Shown piece after piece: positions 1 to 8,222 of a DNA stretch of 64,000 bases. Made by a program: the position numbers and the translations under genes. The stretch comes from SSC3 sp963769585. Lineage in GTDB: Bacteria > Actinomycetota > Actinomycetes > Propionibacteriales > Nocardioidaceae. Location of the stretch: contig CAVYMJ010000001.1 of assembly GCA_963769585.1 (NCBI GenBank), positions 620,001 through 684,000 of the forward strand, written 5' to 3'. The notes under the pieces were generated by a model. That model was not told the origin of the DNA. It saw nothing but the letters and a program-made list of their open reading frames with translations, and searched no databases. Position 1 is the first letter of the stretch. The number at the start of each line of letters is the position of its first letter.

Positions 1-123
1 GGGCACACCGTCGCTGGAGCCGGGATCCGTCTGCACGGTTCGCGCGATCTTCTCGATGTTGGTGATGTTCGGGCTGTCGGGCCGGTTCCAGGTCCCGTCG
101 CAGCAGATCACGAGGCGCTTCAC
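1..123 (-). CDS. DUF2235 (Tle1-like hydrolase domain) protein, N-terminal 41 residues only
   Basis: The gene is cut by the left window edge. The first codons, read from a GTG at 123-121, give a short beta strand followed by the motif CCDGTWN near residues 7-13. That motif is the hallmark of DUF2235, the alpha/beta-hydrolase domain shared with Tle1-type phospholipase effectors but also found in many stand-alone actinobacterial proteins. The reading frame is open to the edge. No clear Shine-Dalgarno sequence precedes the GTG. The real substrate cannot be inferred from 41 residues, and nothing here points to a secretion system. Confidence 0.72.
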   Translation of the reverse strand, partial: MKRLVICCDGTWNRPDSPNITNIEKIARTVQTDPGSSDGVP

Positions 124-157
124 TGTCTGAGAATGGCAAAGGTAAAGGGGTCGGTGC

Positions 158-589
158 ATGGCACGAACGGGCTACCTGCTCGGTAGCGTCGTCTCCATGG
201 CAGAAGGTGACCTGAACGTCCTCGGGGCAGAGCTCGAGCCCTGTGGGACCGAACCGATGACCGGGTTTTACCGCGACGGTTGCTGCAGCAGCGGCCCCGA
301 GGACCTGGGCAGCCACACCGTTTGCGCGGTGATGACCTCGGAGTTCCTAGAACACCAGCGGTCGGTGGGCAACGACCTGTCCACGCCCCGGCCGGAGTGG
401 CAGTTCGCAGGACTGCAGCCAGGAGACCGTTGGTGTGTTGTGGCGACGCGATGGCTACAGGCATACCAGGACGGAGTGGCAGCGCCTGTTGTGCTCGCCT
501 CGACGCACCTAAGGGCGCTGGACCTGGTCCCCGTCGAAGCGCTTCGCGAGCACGCTGTCGACGTACCACCGGATCTCAGCGCCTTGTGA
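158..589 (+). CDS. DUF2237 family protein
   Basis: The protein (143 residues from this start) shows the characteristic DUF2237 run: NVLG, a PMTGFYRDGCC segment, HTVCA, a GNDLSTP segment and GDRWC, with several conserved Cys and His residues that suggest metal or thiol chemistry. The family's function is unknown. The ATG at 158 has a purine-rich AAAGGGG stretch about 7 bases upstream. The ATG at 197 would give the more usual length (130 residues) and begin just before the conserved NVLG. It is convergent with the 5'-nucleotidase locus, separated by a hairpin terminator. Confidence 0.8.
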   Translation: MARTGYLLGSVVSMAEGDLNVLGAELEPCGTEPMTGFYRDGCCSSGPEDLGSHTVCAVMTSEFLEHQRSVGNDLSTPRPEWQFAGLQPGDRWCVVATRWLQAYQDGVAAPVVLASTHLRALDLVPVEALREHAVDVPPDLSAL

Positions 590-613
590 CCAGTCCCCGA
601 GGGTAGAACGCAG

Positions 614-647
614 CAGGGCGCCCCGCGCCGAAGTGCGGGACGCCCTG
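614..647. terminator. Bidirectional hairpin terminator
   Basis: The arms CAGGGCG-C-CCCGC (614-626) and GCGGG-A-CGCCCTG (635-647) pair with one C/A mismatch around an 8-base loop. It lies between the stop codons of two convergent genes and so probably serves both. There is no long U tract, as is common in actinobacteria. Confidence 0.7.
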
Positions 648-658
648 GTGCTGTGCTG

Positions 659-3239
659 CTACCTGACTCTGATGGTGACCATGGTCGTCGCCTTCTTGAC
701 GGCGTCGTTCCCGAGGAACTTGACCGTCAGGATCTTCTTGCCACGCTTCGCGAAGACCGGCAGCGTCGCCTTTCCTCGACCGTCGACGATCTTGACGACC
801 TTGAGCACCCGGTACCCGCGGCGCACGGTCGCGTACCCGTCGATGGTGAGCCCCGGGGCGGAGACCCAGACCGTGACTCGAGCGTGGGTCCTGCCCTGGT
901 GGATCTTGTGCGGCCGGATCTTCACGGCGACGGTTGGCATCGCCTTGTAGACCCGGACAGTCACCGCGCTCGCGCTCGGCTTGGTGGTGGCGTCGCCGCC
1001 GTAGCGGAGCACGACATGCTTGCGACCCGCGCTGCCGAACGGGTCGAGCAGCAGGGTCGCGGCGCCCGCCACGACGTCGGCAGAACCGACCAACTCGTCA
1101 CCCACGAACGCCTCGACCGTGCCGGTCGCGTCGGGTGGAGCCACCGTCACGTCGACCTGCGTACTGGTCGTCCCGGCGACCACCGGGGTCGTTGCCACCG
1201 TCCCGCTGACCTCCGAGGCGACGGTGTAGCGCCGCTTGGGCACGATGAGGACGGTCGCGCTGCCGGGCAGCCCACTAGGTGCGGTGAAACTGACCGAGGC
1301 ATTGCCGTCGGTGACCGGGTACTCGCCTACCTTGACGGCTGTGCCGCCCGACTCGGGCCGCAGATAGACCGCCACCGAGTCCGTCTCCGGGGTGCCCAGC
1401 GACGTGAGGTTCAGCTTGGTCAGGTCGAAGGCCACGTCGTCGTCGGCCACGACGGTTGCGGGGATGCCCTCGGCGTAGAGCTGACGGCGCACGAAGTCCG
1501 GCGCCACCGGCGAGTGCGAGGTGAGGTACTCGATCCAGGCATCCCGGTCGACCAGGCCGGTGTCCTTCGGCGTTCCGTCGGTGAAGGCCCGGAAGTTGTC
1601 GCCGCCGGTGCCTAGGAAGGAGAACGTCGCGATCGTGTACTCGACGGCCGGATCGAGCGGCTTGCCGTCGACGAGCACCGAGACGACCCGGTCGCCCTCA
1701 GTCCGGGTGGGGTCGAGGACCACGCGCACGTTCTTGGAGAGGCCGAGCTGGAGGAACGGCCGTGACGGGACATTGCCCATCCGGTCGCGCTGCCACTGCT
1801 GTTCGAGCACGGTCGTGAACTGATCGCCGGTGAGCTTGACCGTCCAGAGGTTGTTGACGAACGGCAGCACGGCGTTGGCCTCGGCGTAGGTGATCACGCC
1901 GTCATGGTTGGTATCGCTGCCGTCGACGCCCTGGTAGAACAGCTCGTCGCGCAGACCACCGGGGTTGACCACGCCGATGGTGGCGTTGCCGTACTCCGGC
2001 TTGTTCAGCGTCGCGACGAGCGCGTCGGCCACCGTGTCCCCGAGGGTGGACTCCGAGGCGCGGTCGTCCCGACCGGCCTTCGGGTCGGCCGGGTTCGGCT
2101 GGGTCCAGATGCGGTCACTGTTGAAGTGCCCGCCGGCGTACGCCGTGGTGATGTCCTTGCTGAGCTCGCCGACCGGCTGCCTGCCGACCTCGTTGGCGGC
2201 GGCGATCGCGTCGTCGACGATCGTCTTGACCGCCGCGACTCGCGGGAAGCTCAGGTCCTGTGCCCCCACGCGGTCGACCGTGCCCACGGTGTACGCCGTG
2301 ACGCCCAGGGTGTCGGGGTCGACGGAGAGCGTGATGCGGCCGACGTTGTTGCCGTACTCCCCGGTCTGCACCATCGGCCGGGTGCACGATGGGGTGCCGA
2401 CCGTGCAACCACCGGGGGCGCCGGGGAGTGGAGCGTCCCAGACGTACTCCTTGTGGGTGTGGCCGGTGATGATCGCGGCCACCTTGCTCGAGGTGTCGTT
2501 GACGATGGAGTCGAAGGCGCCACCTGCGGCTCGCTTCGGTGGCGAGGTCGACGGCGTTGGTCGCCGCGGCGCCCTCGTGCAGGGAGGCGACCAGGACGTC
2601 GGCCTCGCCATTGGCGTCGTTGCCGTCGGTCAGCTGGTCGGCCACCCGGTTGATCGCCTCGACCGGGTCTCCGATGTCGATCGTGGAGATGCCGCCAGGA
2701 CTGACCAGGGCAGGGGTCTCGCTGGTCACCACGCCGATGACGCCGACCATGATCCCGCCGACGTCGTAGACCTGGTACTCGTCCAGCGCGGGCGTCGTCG
2801 TGCCCTTGTCGTAGACGTTGGCACCGAGGAGGTCGTAGTCCGCCCGGTCCGCGACGTGGCCGGTGAGGTCGTCGTAGCCCTTGTCCAGCTCGTGGTTGCC
2901 GATCGCAGTGACGTCGAGGTCGAGAGCATTGAACACGTCGATCGTCGGGTTGTCCTGGGCCGACGCCGAGGCGAACAGGGAAGCGCCGATGTTGTCGCCC
3001 GCCGAGACGAACAGGGTGTTGGCCTCACCGCCCAGCGCCCGCTGCTGCTCCACGGTGGTGGCGAACTTCGTGGTGTTGGCATCGATCCGGCCGTGGAAGT
3101 CGTTGATCGCCAGCAGGCTGACGACGACCGGGTCCGCGGCCTGGGCGGTGGACGGAAGCAAGGTCAACGGCGCGGCCGCCAAGGCGGCGGCGGCGGTGAC
3201 CGCGAGCGCCCTCACCGAGCGCCGGTTGGGTCGAGTCAT
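659..3239 (-). pseudogene. Secreted 5'-nucleotidase / metallophosphatase, interrupted by a one-base frameshift
   Basis: Two overlapping frames together make one bifunctional metallophosphatase/5'-nucleotidase of about 860 residues. The N-terminal frame (3239 down to about 2531) has a signal peptide ending near TAQA, then the metallophosphatase motifs NDFHG (residues 46-50), GDN (81-83) and GNHE (114-117), and a later LHEG. The downstream frame resumes with GHTH, the 5'-nucleotidase C-terminal domain (NPGGLRDEL, an EF-hand-like DTNHDG segment, LTGDQF) and Ig-like modules to the stop at 659. Deleting one base near 2522-2540 would join the frames seamlessly, and the total length is 3n+1. Expected role: extracellular nucleotide hydrolysis and phosphate scavenging. 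It is either a sequencing error or a real lesion that separates the metal ligands onto two polypeptides. Confidence 0.85.
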
Positions 3240-3401
3240 CGGTTGTTCTCTCCTTCGCTCGCATCGTCGCGAGCCGCGTCGGGGTCATGCCGTACGTCGG
3301 AACTTCGGGGCACCGTAACCCTCAATCGTGAATCTCATCTAGGGCAAAAGGTTGCTGTTGGCCAACGATTGTTTCCCAATTCCTGCCAACGGGCGGCTCC
3401 C

Positions 3402-3414
3402 TACGATGACGGTC
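3402..3414 (+). promoter_or_regulatory. Leaderless -10 element (TACGAT) of the YbaK gene
   Basis: TACGAT at 3402-3407 lies 7 bases before the ATG at 3415 and no Shine-Dalgarno sequence is present. The spacing fits transcription beginning at the A of the start codon. Confidence 0.5.
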
Positions 3415-3957
3415 ATGACCCTTCCAACTCTGGGGAACCTGACCTCCCTGCCGATGGACGACCATCCCGAACTGCTGGCCGACCCGGTCGCTTCGGCCCT
3501 GCGGACCTGGGAGTACGCCGACCAGGTGGCCGTCGTCGAGATCGACCCGGCCCTGGCGGACACCGAAGCGCTGTGTGCGGCCTACGAGCTCTCGATGACC
3601 GACTCGGCGAACTGCGTCGTGGTGGGCGGGGCGCGCGCCGGTGAGCAGCGGGTAGCAGCCTGCGTGGTGAGGGCGGATCGACGTGCCGACGTGAACAACG
3701 TCGTGCGACGGCTGCTCGACGTACGTAAGGCGTCGTTCCTGCCCATGGACCAGGCCGTCGTCGACTCCGGCATGGAGTACGGCGGCATCACGCCGGTCGG
3801 CCTACCGCAGCAGTGGCGGCTACTGGTCGACGAGGCCTGCGCCGAGATCGACGTCGCGGTCATCGGCAGCGGCGTACGACGCAGCAAGCTGCTGCTGCCC
3901 GGAGGGCTGCTGGCTCTTCTCCCCGGCGCTGAGGTCATCGGTGGCCTGGCTCGCTAG
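3415..3957 (+). CDS. YbaK/ProX-type aminoacyl-tRNA deacylase family protein
   Basis: A 180-residue protein resembling the YbaK/EbsC (tRNA_edit) domain. After a variable N-terminal part there is a conserved core with a VVVGG strand, basic residues in the DVRKASF segment, a GMEYGGITPVGLP loop and a GSGVRRSKLLLPGG loop near the C-terminus. Proteins of this fold hydrolyse mis-acylated tRNA in trans. The substrate here is unknown and the protein is somewhat longer than classical YbaK. The ATG at 3415 is preferred over that at 3406 because a TANNNT box sits 7 bases upstream. Confidence 0.75.
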   Translation: MTLPTLGNLTSLPMDDHPELLADPVASALRTWEYADQVAVVEIDPALADTEALCAAYELSMTDSANCVVVGGARAGEQRVAACVVRADRRADVNNVVRRLLDVRKASFLPMDQAVVDSGMEYGGITPVGLPQQWRLLVDEACAEIDVAVIGSGVRRSKLLLPGGLLALLPGAEVIGGLAR

Positions 3958-3966
3958 GGTCGGGGC
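3955..3966 (+). promoter_or_regulatory. Leaderless -10 element (TAGGGT)
   Basis: TAGGGT at 3955-3960, overlapping the stop codon of the upstream gene, lies 6 bases before the ATG at 3967. There is no Shine-Dalgarno sequence. Confidence 0.5.
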
Positions 3967-4341
3967 ATGATCAACCAGGCCCTCCCCCTCTCCTTCGCCC
4001 GGATCGGCATCGGCGCCGCCGCGCTGGCCGCCCCCAAACTGACGTTCAAGGGGCTCCTGCTCGATCCCGCGGCGAACCCTCAGCAGGAGCTCGTCACCCG
4101 GATGTTCGGGTCGCGCGAGGTCGCCTTGGGCGTAGCCACCCTGCTCTCGCTGCGTTCGGGCGGCAAGGGCTGGCTGCTCGCTGGGGTCGCCATCGACACT
4201 GCCGACGCCGTTGCCGGCTACCTCAGCGGTACGTCGGGCGCAGTCCCCAAGCGGAACGCGGGGATTCTCGCCGGCGCTGCCGCCGCCGCAGCGTTGGCGG
4301 GTGTGGTCGCCCTGGGTCAGAGCCGGGGTCAGAACGTGTGA
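3967..4341 (+). CDS. Small membrane protein, DUF4267-like
   Basis: A 124-residue hydrophobic protein with three to four predicted membrane segments, the last an Ala-rich helix near residues 98-115. The MFGSREVALG stretch followed by an Asp-containing helix (AIDTADAVAGY) recalls the DUF4267 group of small membrane proteins, though this assignment is tentative. Its 3' end overlaps the convergent sulfatase gene by 13 bases. No function can be assigned. Confidence 0.65.
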   Translation: MINQALPLSFARIGIGAAALAAPKLTFKGLLLDPAANPQQELVTRMFGSREVALGVATLLSLRSGGKGWLLAGVAIDTADAVAGYLSGTSGAVPKRNAGILAGAAAAAALAGVVALGQSRGQNV

Positions 4342-6032
4342 CCGTACCGGGCCAACACGCCGCTCGACTGCGTCTTGGTAGTCGCGGCCAGCTGACCTGG
4401 TGACTGCTGCAGCTCGGGCGGGAGCGGCACGTTGCAGCCGTCGCCCCCGCAGTCCTTGTACGAGCGCCAGAGCCGGGTCAGCTCCTGCAGGAGTGCGTCG
4501 TAGTCAGGGTCGCGCGCGACGCTGTCCAGCTCGTTGGGGTCAGCGACCAGGTCGTAGAGCTCGACCTCACCCGAGGCGTACTTGATCAGCTTGTACCGCG
4601 CCGTACGCAGCCCGATGCTGGTCCGCCTCCCCGACAGCAGCTGGCCGGAATCCCTCTTCAGATCCCCGGGGATGCGGGCCTCGGTGAGCACCGGGTAGGT
4701 CCAGCCGAGGTCTCCCGAGAAGCTCGGCACCAATGAGACACCGTCGGGGCGGCGAGGTGGCTCGGCACGGGCCAGGTCGGTCACCGTCGCGGTGAGGTCG
4801 AAGGTGCGCACCGGGTCGTGGCGCACCCCGCGCGGGATCCCGGGCCCAGCAATCAGGAACGGCACCCGCAGGGACGGCTCGTGGGGCCGGTGCTTGCCGG
4901 ACCGCTGCCCGTGCTCCCCGAGGAAGAACCCGTTGTCGGAGGTGAACATGATGACGGTGTTGGCGTACTCACCGGTGTGCTTGAGCCGGCGTACGACCTT
5001 GGCGACCTCGCTGTCCAGGACGTACAGAGCCTCGGCCCGCTGCCGGGTGAGCATTCGCTCTGCTCGCCTCTCCCGCTTGTTGTGCGGGGGGTTGCGCATG
5101 GTCCGTGGCTTGTCGCTCATGTCCAGCTCGCTGGGCCCGCCGTCCCGGGGGAGACCAGCGCCGCGTCGGACCCTGGTGTCGAACCTGCCCTTGACCCAGT
5201 CTGGACGGGCCGGCGTCCGGAAGTCGCTGCGGCCGCCCGAGTACCGGACCCGGTTGACGTCGTCCGGCTCGGTGGGGTTGCCGTGGTGCGGCGCCAGGGC
5301 CGACACGTAGACGAAGAAGGGCTTGCTGGACCGGCTGTAGCGGGTGACCAGCGCGCGGGTGAAGCGGCCCAGAACGTTGGTCTGGTACTGGCCCCGGTGG
5401 CTGTCGTCGATCCGGCCGTTGACGTTGAAGATCGTGTGGAAGTAGTTGTACGCACCGCCGCGCGGAAACTGCTTGTAGACCCGGCGAGGCCGCTCCACCG
5501 CGCCGTACCAGTCGGTCCAGCCCGGAGGCACGTAGCGCCACGACGGTCGGCCCGTCAGCCGGGAGCGCACCCGGCCGTAGCTGTTGAGGTACTTCCCGAC
5601 GTATGCGGTCTGGTAGCCAGCGCTCCGCAGCGAGGTCGCCAGCGTGCGGCGGTCGTCGAACCCGGCGAAGCCGAAGGGACGCCTGTTGGAGAGCACGCCA
5701 TGGTTGTGCGCGTACTGACCGGTCAGCCAGGAGGCCCGCGCCGGGCAGCAGAGCGGGTAGGGGCTGAACGAGTTGCGATAGGTCAGGCCGCGGTCCGCGA
5801 TCAGCCGGCGCACGGCGGGCATGAAGCGCATGTCGTCTGCGCGCATGTCGTCGGCCATCACCATCACGATGTTGGGCTGAACCTGCCGGACCGCGGTCGC
5901 CGGCGGCCGGGCGTTCGCCACCGAGGTGTGGTGAACCACGAGGGACGCACCCGCGGCTAGAAGGCCGACAGCGACACCGGTGACGAGCGCCAGTAGCGCA
6001 GGCCGTCGGCGGGGCAGAGCAGGGTGTGGCAT
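4329..6032 (-). CDS. Exported sulfatase family hydrolase (FGly-type)
   Basis: A 567-residue type I sulfatase. A signal peptide or membrane anchor covers residues 10-33. The metal-binding DD pair follows at 61-62 (VMVMADDMRADD). The formylglycine motif C-x-P-x-R is CCPAR at 95-99, so Cys95 would be oxidised by formylglycine-generating enzyme. A GKYLN motif, an APHHGNP segment and a TSDNGFFLGEHG motif supply further active-site residues. The substrate (sulfate or phosphonate ester) is unknown. No generating enzyme is encoded nearby, so it must act from elsewhere in the genome. It lies 24 bases downstream of glpD on the same strand and may be read from that transcript. Confidence 0.9.
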   Translation of the reverse strand: MPHPALPRRRPALLALVTGVAVGLLAAGASLVVHHTSVANARPPATAVRQVQPNIVMVMADDMRADDMRFMPAVRRLIADRGLTYRNSFSPYPLCCPARASWLTGQYAHNHGVLSNRRPFGFAGFDDRRTLATSLRSAGYQTAYVGKYLNSYGRVRSRLTGRPSWRYVPPGWTDWYGAVERPRRVYKQFPRGGAYNYFHTIFNVNGRIDDSHRGQYQTNVLGRFTRALVTRYSRSSKPFFVYVSALAPHHGNPTEPDDVNRVRYSGGRSDFRTPARPDWVKGRFDTRVRRGAGLPRDGGPSELDMSDKPRTMRNPPHNKRERRAERMLTRQRAEALYVLDSEVAKVVRRLKHTGEYANTVIMFTSDNGFFLGEHGQRSGKHRPHEPSLRVPFLIAGPGIPRGVRHDPVRTFDLTATVTDLARAEPPRRPDGVSLVPSFSGDLGWTYPVLTEARIPGDLKRDSGQLLSGRRTSIGLRTARYKLIKYASGEVELYDLVADPNELDSVARDPDYDALLQELTRLWRSYKDCGGDGCNVPLPPELQQSPGQLAATTKTQSSGVLARYGHTF

Positions 6033-6056
6033 CGAGGGTCTCTCATCGTCGGTCGG

Positions 6057-7592
6057 TCAGGCGTCTGCGGCGTAGCTGAGGGCTTGCTGCGCAACTGCCT
6101 CGACGGCTGCCCGGTCGACCGGAACCAGACCGACCCGGGTGCGGCGGTCCAGCAGGTCGTCGGCCGTGACCGCTCCCTCGTGAGTGGCACCCCAGACGAG
6201 CTCGGCCAGGGTGACCTTGACATTGTCACCCGCAGGGGCAAGAACGTCAGCAGAACCGCGGCCTGTGGTCGCGACTGCGTTGGCCACGACCTGGTCCGCC
6301 TCGGTGCCGTAGCGACGCACCAGGCGGGCCGGCGCGGCCGAGCCAGACGTGGGCCCGGCACCCACGAGCGGCAGGTTCCGGGTCCTGCAGGGTCCTGCCG
6401 CGAGCCCTGCGAGGGTCACGACGGCGTCGACTGTGTCCTGGGCCATCCGTCGGTAGGTGGTGAGCTTTCCCCCCACGACGGTGATCACACCGTCCTCGGA
6501 GGTGAGCACGGCGTGTTTGCGGCTGAGGTCCGCGGTGCGGCCGTCGGAGTCGAGCAGCGGGCGGAGCCCGGCGTACGTGCCGACGATGTCCTGGTGGCCG
6601 ATCGGCCGGGCCAGCACTCCGTTGATCACTCGCAGCAGGAAGTCGACCTCCTCCTGCGACCCGGTGGGCACGTCGGGGATCTCACCGTCGACCTCCTCGT
6701 CGGTGAGGCCGACGTAGACCAAGCCGTCGGGCTGCGGCAACGCGAAGACGAAGCGGTTGGACTCTCCCGGCACCGGGGCGGTCAGCGCGACGGTGAGCCC
6801 AGGGATGGACTCGCTGCGCAGGACCAGGTGGGTCCCCCGGCTCGGCTTGAGCCGCAGACCCGGCACGACGTGCCCGGCCCAGACCCCGGCTGCGTTGACG
6901 ACGGCTCGCGCGCGGACCGCGTACGTCTTGCCGGTCAGCTCGTCGACCAGTGTCGCCGACGTACCGGTGACGTCCCGAGCCCTGGTGTGGTTGAGGATCG
7001 TGGCTCCTTCGCCGGCCGCCGTCCGGGCCAGCGCTGTCACCAGCCTGGCGTCGTCCTCGAGCTGGCCGTCGAACCCGAGCAGAGCCCCGCGCAGCGCGTC
7101 CGGCTGTACGGCGGGGCACAGTGCGATCGCCTCGGCGGCGCCGACCCTGCGTGGGCGCGGCAGGACTCTGCGGGGGGTGCGTGCCGCCAGCCGGAGCGCG
7201 TCGCCGGCCCAGAAGCCCGCCCGCGCTAGCGCGCCCTGCGAACGGGACATCCCCGGCCCGAGCGGAACGAACGTGGTGATGGTGTGCACCAGGTGCGGCG
7301 CGGTCCTCGTCATCAGGATGCCCCGCTCGACGGCGCTCTCGTGCGCGACGCCGACCTGCCCCTTGGCCAGGTAGCGAAGGCCGCCGTGTACCAGCTTGGA
7401 GCTCCAGCGCGACGTACCGAACGCGAAGTCGTGCGCGTCCACCGCCAGCACCCGCAGGCCGCGTGACGCGGCGTCGAGTGCGACGCCTGCGCCGGTGACC
7501 CCCAGCCCGATCACCAGGACGTCGTAGGTGGGCGCCTCACTGAGGGCGGCGAGGTCGGCGTTGCGGCGCCGGGCGTTGAGGACCGTGCTCAT
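6057..7592 (-). CDS. glpD: Glycerol-3-phosphate dehydrogenase (FAD-dependent)
   Basis: A 511-residue GlpD/GlpA-family flavoenzyme that oxidises sn-glycerol-3-phosphate to dihydroxyacetone phosphate at the membrane, passing electrons to quinone. The N-terminal FAD-binding fold shows GLGVTGAG near residues 28-36. It is followed by the GTSRWSSKLVHGGLRYL segment typical of the family, a VGLTDEE segment, a TYAGLRPLL segment, and a GGKLTTYR motif before the C-terminal domain. The start overlaps the stop of the upstream tetR (ATGA), so the two are co-transcribed. A GlpD-TetR / flavoprotein-DAG-kinase order also occurs in Mycobacterium tuberculosis (Rv2249c-Rv2252, from memory). Confidence 0.93.
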   Translation of the reverse strand: MSTVLNARRRNADLAALSEAPTYDVLVIGLGVTGAGVALDAASRGLRVLAVDAHDFAFGTSRWSSKLVHGGLRYLAKGQVGVAHESAVERGILMTRTAPHLVHTITTFVPLGPGMSRSQGALARAGFWAGDALRLAARTPRRVLPRPRRVGAAEAIALCPAVQPDALRGALLGFDGQLEDDARLVTALARTAAGEGATILNHTRARDVTGTSATLVDELTGKTYAVRARAVVNAAGVWAGHVVPGLRLKPSRGTHLVLRSESIPGLTVALTAPVPGESNRFVFALPQPDGLVYVGLTDEEVDGEIPDVPTGSQEEVDFLLRVINGVLARPIGHQDIVGTYAGLRPLLDSDGRTADLSRKHAVLTSEDGVITVVGGKLTTYRRMAQDTVDAVVTLAGLAAGPCRTRNLPLVGAGPTSGSAAPARLVRRYGTEADQVVANAVATTGRGSADVLAPAGDNVKVTLAELVWGATHEGAVTADDLLDRRTRVGLVPVDRAAVEAVAQQALSYAADA

Positions 7593-8161
7593 GGGGCGAG
7601 GTACCTGTCGATCAGGGTGGTCAGCTCGGAGTCGAGGTCGGCCACCGGGAGGCCAAGGGTGTGAGCGGAGAGCACGAAGCCGTACGCCGTGAGCAGGAGC
7701 GCGTGCGCGAGGGTCTTGGCATCGCCGGCCCGTACAGAGCCGTTGGCCTGGCCCGTGCTCACGTACTGCTCGGTGAGCTCGACGATCCAGGCCTGGTTGC
7801 GGCCGATCCGGTGGAACAGATACGGCAGCAGCAGCTCGGGGTCCACCTCGATGATGCGCAGGAAGAGCTCGTTCTCCCGCAGCTCTCCCACCATGGAGGT
7901 TATGCCGCGGGCGAGCTGATCGCGTGTGGTTCCCTGCGCGTCGCTGACCAGACCGGAATCCACGAGCAGCTCGGACCACTCGCGGACCAACAGGTCCGCG
8001 AGGAGTGTCTGCATGTCCGGCCAGCGGCGGTAGATAGTCATCCGCGAGACTCCGGCCCGGCGGGCGATGTCGGTCAGGGTGGTCCGGCGCCAGCCGACCG
8101 CGACGATGCACTCGCGGGCTGCGTCGAGGTAGCCGGCGTCGGGGGTGCTCGGCTCGGTCAT
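7589..8161 (-). CDS. TetR family regulator of the glycerolipid block
   Basis: A 190-residue TetR-type repressor. The helix-turn-helix is in residues 20-50 (TLTDIARRAGVSRMTIYRRW), and the rest is a ligand-binding helical domain. The ATG at 8161 is preferred because longer in-frame starts run into the divergent regulatory region. It is divergent from the alkyl-DHAP-synthase-like gene with only 61 bases between, and overlaps glpD by 4 bases. It probably represses both directions through the imperfect palindrome centred near 8204. The likely effector is a glycerolipid or acyl-CoA intermediate (inference). Confidence 0.85.
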   Translation of the reverse strand: MTEPSTPDAGYLDAARECIVAVGWRRTTLTDIARRAGVSRMTIYRRWPDMQTLLADLLVREWSELLVDSGLVSDAQGTTRDQLARGITSMVGELRENELFLRIIEVDPELLLPYLFHRIGRNQAWIVELTEQYVSTGQANGSVRAGDAKTLAHALLLTAYGFVLSAHTLGLPVADLDSELTTLIDRYLAP

Positions 8162-8186
8162 CGCAAACCTGCCCACCGAGAGGGCT

Positions 8187-8222
8187 TGTGACACCGTGAC
8201 AACATGTGTAACACTGTAGCAC
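8187..8222. promoter_or_regulatory. Candidate TetR operator in the divergent promoter region
   Basis: An imperfect palindrome centred at 8204 has inner half-sites GTGACA (8196-8201) and TGTAAC (8207-8212), and outer ACA/TGT at 8191-8193 and 8215-8217. A second GTGACA lies at 8188-8193, giving a direct repeat as well. The element fills most of the gap between divergent tetR and the flavoprotein gene, whose ATG is at 8223. Confidence 0.6.

Noticed and set aside
653..1615. Long open frames antisense to the 5'-nucleotidase and to many other genes
   Set aside because: They are expected shadows in high-GC DNA; they lack recognisable domains, have Arg/Gly/Pro-biased composition, and the opposite strand carries clear conserved motifs.
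2522..2540. Programmed ribosomal frameshifting in the 5'-nucleotidase
   Set aside because: No slippery heptamer, stimulatory pseudoknot or internal ribosome site is evident, and the family is not known to frameshift.
4351..4372. A CCAACACGCCGCTCGAC segment resembling the palindrome unit of 41.9 kb
   Set aside because: Only part of the unit matches, with no inverted partner, and it lies within conserved sulfatase coding sequence; probably chance.
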